The translations under genes and the position numbers were made by a program. Below, in pieces: positions 28,762 to 29,404 of a stretch of DNA of 29,404 nt (position 1 is the stretch's first letter; the number at the start of each line of letters is the position of its first letter). The stretch is from a virus. The stretch is taken from the IMG/VR virus record IMGVR_UViG_3300009183_000269, positions 1 through 29,404 of that record, one strand, 5' to 3'. Below the pieces are notes generated by a model, which made no database searches, had not been told where the DNA came from, and saw nothing but the letters and a program-made list of their open reading frames with translations.

Positions 28762-28914
28762 CTATACGAAGAGGATTGCCATTGTGAAGAATCCTAGATG
28801 TATCAGGATAGCGTTAGCCATCTCGTATTCATCTTCGCCTGTCTCAACAACAGCTTGCTCAGTATGTTGAATACCGACTACGAAGCCTCCAGACCATGAG
28901 AAGTCTACAATCAT
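28762..28914 (-). CDS. Hypothetical 50-aa membrane protein downstream of RNR
   Basis: MIVDFSWSGGFVVGIQHTEQ, then AVVETGEDEYEMANAILIHL and GFFTMAILFV. The C-terminal 15 residues form a hydrophobic helix, the N-terminus a weakly hydrophobic strand. GGAGG lies 8 nt before the ATG. It follows the RNR gene by 78 nt on the minus strand, and is the last gene before the convergent terminator. No family recognised. Confidence 0.65.
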   Translation of the reverse strand: MIVDFSWSGGFVVGIQHTEQAVVETGEDEYEMANAILIHLGFFTMAILFV

Positions 28915-28976
28915 TACCAGTGCCTCCAAGTGTTAGCAATTATGTGAGCGCAGGTGATCATCTCGACCACCCGCAT
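28914..28976 (-). CDS. Candidate 20-aa micro-ORF
   Basis: MRVVEMITCAHIIANTWRHW. Its stop overlaps the next start (TAATG). No clear ribosome site, so support is weak; position between RNR and the 50-aa gene is the main argument. Confidence 0.25.
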   Translation of the reverse strand: MRVVEMITCAHIIANTWRHW

Positions 28977-28992
28977 GAGAACATTTGCGTAC

Positions 28993-29404
28993 TTAAATTT
29001 CGCAAACACCGGCAACACAGGCAAGCATTTGAGCGCCTTCCACATTATCAGTATTCTCTACCATTGATTCCCAGTCGATGCTCGTGGGCGTGTTAGCCAA
29101 GGCTTCCTCGTATTGTTCCTTGGTACAGGCTTCGTAGGGCGCTTGGCGATAACTTCCTCCGTCTAGTGGCAAGAAAGAAACACCTGTAATCTCGTCAAAC
29201 TTTTCCCACACCCATGAACCCACTTTAGGCCACTCATGTTCGTTAACAGAGATTGTAACAGACGGTTTATGTTCTGTCCAGTGGCGCTGGAATGTCAACC
29301 ACAAGTCCAAGTGTTCAATAGCACTCAAGTCCTCACGTAGACGAGCACCCTCAGGTGTCTTCATCGGGAAGGAGAAGATAGCTGTTGACTCAGGCTTCAT
29401 CACA
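28993..29404 (-). CDS. Class II (B12-dependent) ribonucleotide reductase, C-terminal part (cut by window edge)
   Basis: The last ~137 residues of the enzyme: STAIFSFPMKTPEGARL, KPSVTISVNEHEWPKVGSWV, then SYRQAPYEACTKEQYEEALA and an end LACVAGVCEI. These match the monomeric adenosylcobalamin-dependent ribonucleoside-triphosphate reductase (Lactobacillus leichmannii type). The final pair Cys-x4-Cys corresponds to its C-terminal redox cysteines. The frame is open to the window edge, so the N-terminal and catalytic core lie outside. It converts ribonucleotides to deoxyribonucleotides, supplying DNA precursors during phage replication, and is transcribed convergently to the late operon. Confidence 0.93.
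   Translation of the reverse strand, partial: VMKPESTAIFSFPMKTPEGARLREDLSAIEHLDLWLTFQRHWTEHKPSVTISVNEHEWPKVGSWVWEKFDEITGVSFLPLDGGSYRQAPYEACTKEQYEEALANTPTSIDWESMVENTDNVEGAQMLACVAGVCEI

Noticed and set aside
1-29404. CRISPR array, transposon or integrase
   Set aside because: No evenly spaced identical repeats, no transposase or integrase motifs, and no terminal inverted repeats were seen.

Overview
The window is a contiguous piece of a tailed-phage genome, most likely a podovirus of a Gram-negative and probably aquatic bacterium. It combines a T7-type primase-helicase, a podovirus head/tail/ejection gene set, an internal virion protein carrying a transglycosylase, a two-TM holin and an M15 endolysin. 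No integrase, transposase, CRISPR array, rRNA or tRNA was seen. The host cannot be fixed from sequence alone. The promoters look like ordinary host sigma70 promoters.

Layout: (1) 1-4723, all leftward: an early/replication operon of small, tightly packed and often overlapping genes that runs into the N-terminal part of a T7 gp4-like primase-helicase cut by the window edge. The larger gene near its promoter end is a Gp88/DUF7227-like protein. (2) 4724-5697, a divergent non-coding region of about 970 nt. It has a repeated dyad (TGTTG-N8-CAACA), DnaA-box-like 9-mers, a G-tract with a stem-loop, a strong sigma70 promoter and a leader full of inverted repeats. It looks like a regulatory/origin region. 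(3) 5698-9760, rightward: small terminase-like protein, large terminase, a small conserved protein and the portal, the portal having its own promoter. (4) 9762-13938: an adhesin/fibre cassette (collagen-like protein, long repeat-rich fibre, small protein, 701-aa beta-rich adhesin). (5) 14020-18418: promoter, small proteins, scaffold, major capsid protein, terminator, decoration-like protein, small proteins and adaptor. (6) 18420-26691: tail nozzle, second fibre, tail accessory protein, cupin and three internal/ejection proteins, the last ending in a lytic transglycosylase domain. (7) 26693-28692: membrane proteins, holin and endolysin, closed by a strong terminator at 28715-28756. (8) 28762-29404, leftward: the 3' end of a monomeric class II (B12-dependent) ribonucleotide reductase and a small gene, converging on the late operon.

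The two leftward blocks at the window ends probably belong to one early/middle arm on a circular or circularly permuted map: it would start at the 4.7-5.2 kb control region, run through primase and unseen replication genes, and end with the RNR against the late-operon terminator. This is inference, because the joining sequence is not in the window.

The most interesting unexplained signals are the spaced TGTTG-N8-CAACA repeats (with a perfect copy inside the primase gene), the hairpin-rich leader before the terminase genes, several tiny hydrophobic ORFs in the early operon with good ribosome-binding sites, and an AGGGG-type ribosome-binding sequence shared by seven early genes.
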